A stretch of 64,000 nt of DNA. It comes from Lamellibrachia satsuma. Lineage: Eukaryota > Annelida > Polychaeta > Sabellida > Siboglinidae. Location of the stretch: positions 6,007,501 to 6,071,500 of the forward strand of contig BSQZ01000006.1 of NCBI GenBank assembly GCA_033239005.1, given 5' to 3'. The notes under the pieces are model-generated. The model was not told where the DNA came from. It was given only the letters and a program-made list of their open reading frames with translations, and searched no databases. Made by a program: the position numbers and the translations under genes. This document shows positions 62,773-64,000 of this stretch, in pieces (within the stretch, counting starts at the first letter, position 1; the number at the start of each line of letters is the position of its first letter).

Positions 62773-64000
62773 GTCAGTGCTGATTTCCATTCATTTTTTA
62801 CATTGTGTAAAGCTACCAAAGTCTTGGCTGTTCATTTTATAACTGTTCTGCATAACAAATGTTCAGATGTTAAACAAAAAGTAATTGTGCATGCACACGC
62901 ACATACACGCACATACACACACGCACACACACTCATAATGGGTTCTGGACAAATTTGTTGTCATAAGAACCCAGCAATACTCAGTTTTTTTTATTAAATA
63001 TTTTATATAAAATTATCTTAGTGTTTCATTTTGAAGTTGAATTTCTTATTTGTAAATGTGGATGGATTTCCCAAAAAATATGATCAAAAAGCAATGTGAG
63101 TGATGTGACTGGAAATTCAAATTAATTTCCCTTGTTTACCAAACCCAATAAATATGTTCATAGTTATGTGCGCTTGTTTTATAATATTTACTGATGATGT
63201 GCCTTTTATAGGCTATTTGTTCATGTCATTAAAAATGACAATCCATGTTTAACCCATGACTTCAGTCTCTAAAGCGCTGCGCCAGCTCATGATGCGTTTC
63301 TGCAGCCGATCTGCTCGTGTGCGGGTGATCTAGCTTAGCAGCTGGTCTCGCGAGCCGGGGGAAAGATTATCCGATGTGTTTGATATTATCAGCACCGTGT
63401 AAGCCCGATTCTCTCGTCTGCGGGCAACATTAGCTGTCAGCTCAGCAGCGAAAGTAATCTAGCCAATGATATCACGTTACGCGATCATGTGTTAAAAAAA
63501 GTCGGCGTCCAACGAGTTTCTGTGTGAGTCAATCTCTGAAGACAAACTAGTCGAAATTTGGGGAGAATACCCATGTTTATACGACGTACGCTCAGAGGCG
63601 TTCCGGAACAGAGATTTGCAAGATCAGGCATTGCAGCGAATTGAAAAATATTAAAGCAGGGCTCTAAACAAACTTGCAAGAAATAAGTGGTCCGTCTTTG
63701 TCAGTAGACAGAAAAATAGGTGGCCAAAATTATTTTATCTCTGATAAATAATTATCATTTGGTCCCTGGCCCCATTCCACAGACCCCATCCAGTCCCTCG
63801 CCAACTAATCAGATGTTCCCCATGCAACACAGTTGGATTTTGGCACGCAACAGCGTGCCATATACTCCTCTCCCCTCCCTTCTTCGGATCCAGCTTCGTT
63901 CCCATACATGCCTGCATCCCACTGCTGCCAAGCGTCGCCGCCTTCTCCTTAAAAGAAATAACGGCGCCTGTTCGTCCAAATCTCTGCCAGTGGGCGCCAT
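62773..64000 (+). other. DDX21-like intron 6 to window end
   Basis: No further helicase exon is recognised up to 64000. An ACACGC/CACA microsatellite lies at about 62890-62932. A GC-richer patch at 63250-63480 is unexplained. CAGGGCTCTAAACAAACTTG at 63658 resembles an hAT left end, with its other end outside the window. Confidence 0.45.

Noticed and set aside
63250..63480. GC-rich patch as an additional DDX21 exon or a tRNA-derived SINE
   Set aside because: No helicase motif in any frame and no convincing A/B box or cloverleaf could be traced by eye.

Overview
This window is nuclear DNA of a metazoan, most likely a marine invertebrate (possibly a non-vertebrate deuterostome such as an acorn worm or lancelet; I cannot fix the species). 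The evidence is AT-rich, intron-rich genes with GT-AG introns of about 0.4 to 5 kb. They encode proteins close in length and motif to vertebrate orthologues (macroH2A, BLOC1S2, RNF181, an hnRNP A/B protein, IPMK, DDX21). Between and inside them lies a dense, nested population of CR1, RTE-like, Penelope, hAT and Tigger-type elements and (TA)n tracts. No operons, ribosome binding sites or CRISPR arrays are present.

Layout: 0-1.3 kb, a single-exon class A GPCR (minus). 2.5-4.9 kb, a transposon graveyard (Tigger tail, GC-rich minisatellite, two CR1 pieces, a MITE). 5.4-15.4 kb, an eight-exon macroH2A gene (plus). 17.5-22 kb, a perfect 234-bp tandem duplication, a 41-bp minisatellite, an hAT-type MITE and TA/CA microsatellites. 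22.4-25.0 kb, BLOC1S2 (minus, 5 exons), head to head with RNF181 (plus, 6 exons, 25.2-33.3 kb). RNF181 converges on an hnRNP A/B-type gene (minus, 9 exons, 34.6-39.0 kb). 43.0-50.6 kb, IPMK (plus, 5 coding exons, introns full of TEs). 51.9-56.7 kb, two CR1 LINEs, each sitting inside another repeat. 56.9 kb to the window end, the 5' part of a DDX21/DDX50-type nucleolar helicase (plus, six exons seen) with a degenerate hAT copy in an intron.

The gene set mixes chromatin (macroH2A), RNA processing (hnRNP, DDX21), ubiquitin ligation (RNF181), lysosome-related trafficking (BLOC1S2) and inositol phosphate signalling (IPMK). They are not a pathway. Human MACROH2A2, DDX21/DDX50, IPMK and BLOC1S2 all lie on 10q, so the cluster looks like an ancient linkage group.

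Most notable observations: a roughly 280-bp copy of the DDX21 promoter/first exon, joined to the same repeat ('X') as at DDX21, sits inverted in an RNF181 intron; a fold-back Penelope-like element ends about 23 bp before the last IPMK exon; a decaying partial copy of BLOC1S2 exon 4 keeps a splice acceptor; RNF181 has a probable GC-AG intron; DDX21 has a 20-nt microexon carrying most of Walker A; macroH2A carries only the ADP-ribose-binding type of macrodomain exon. Several TE insertions have target-site duplications readable by eye.
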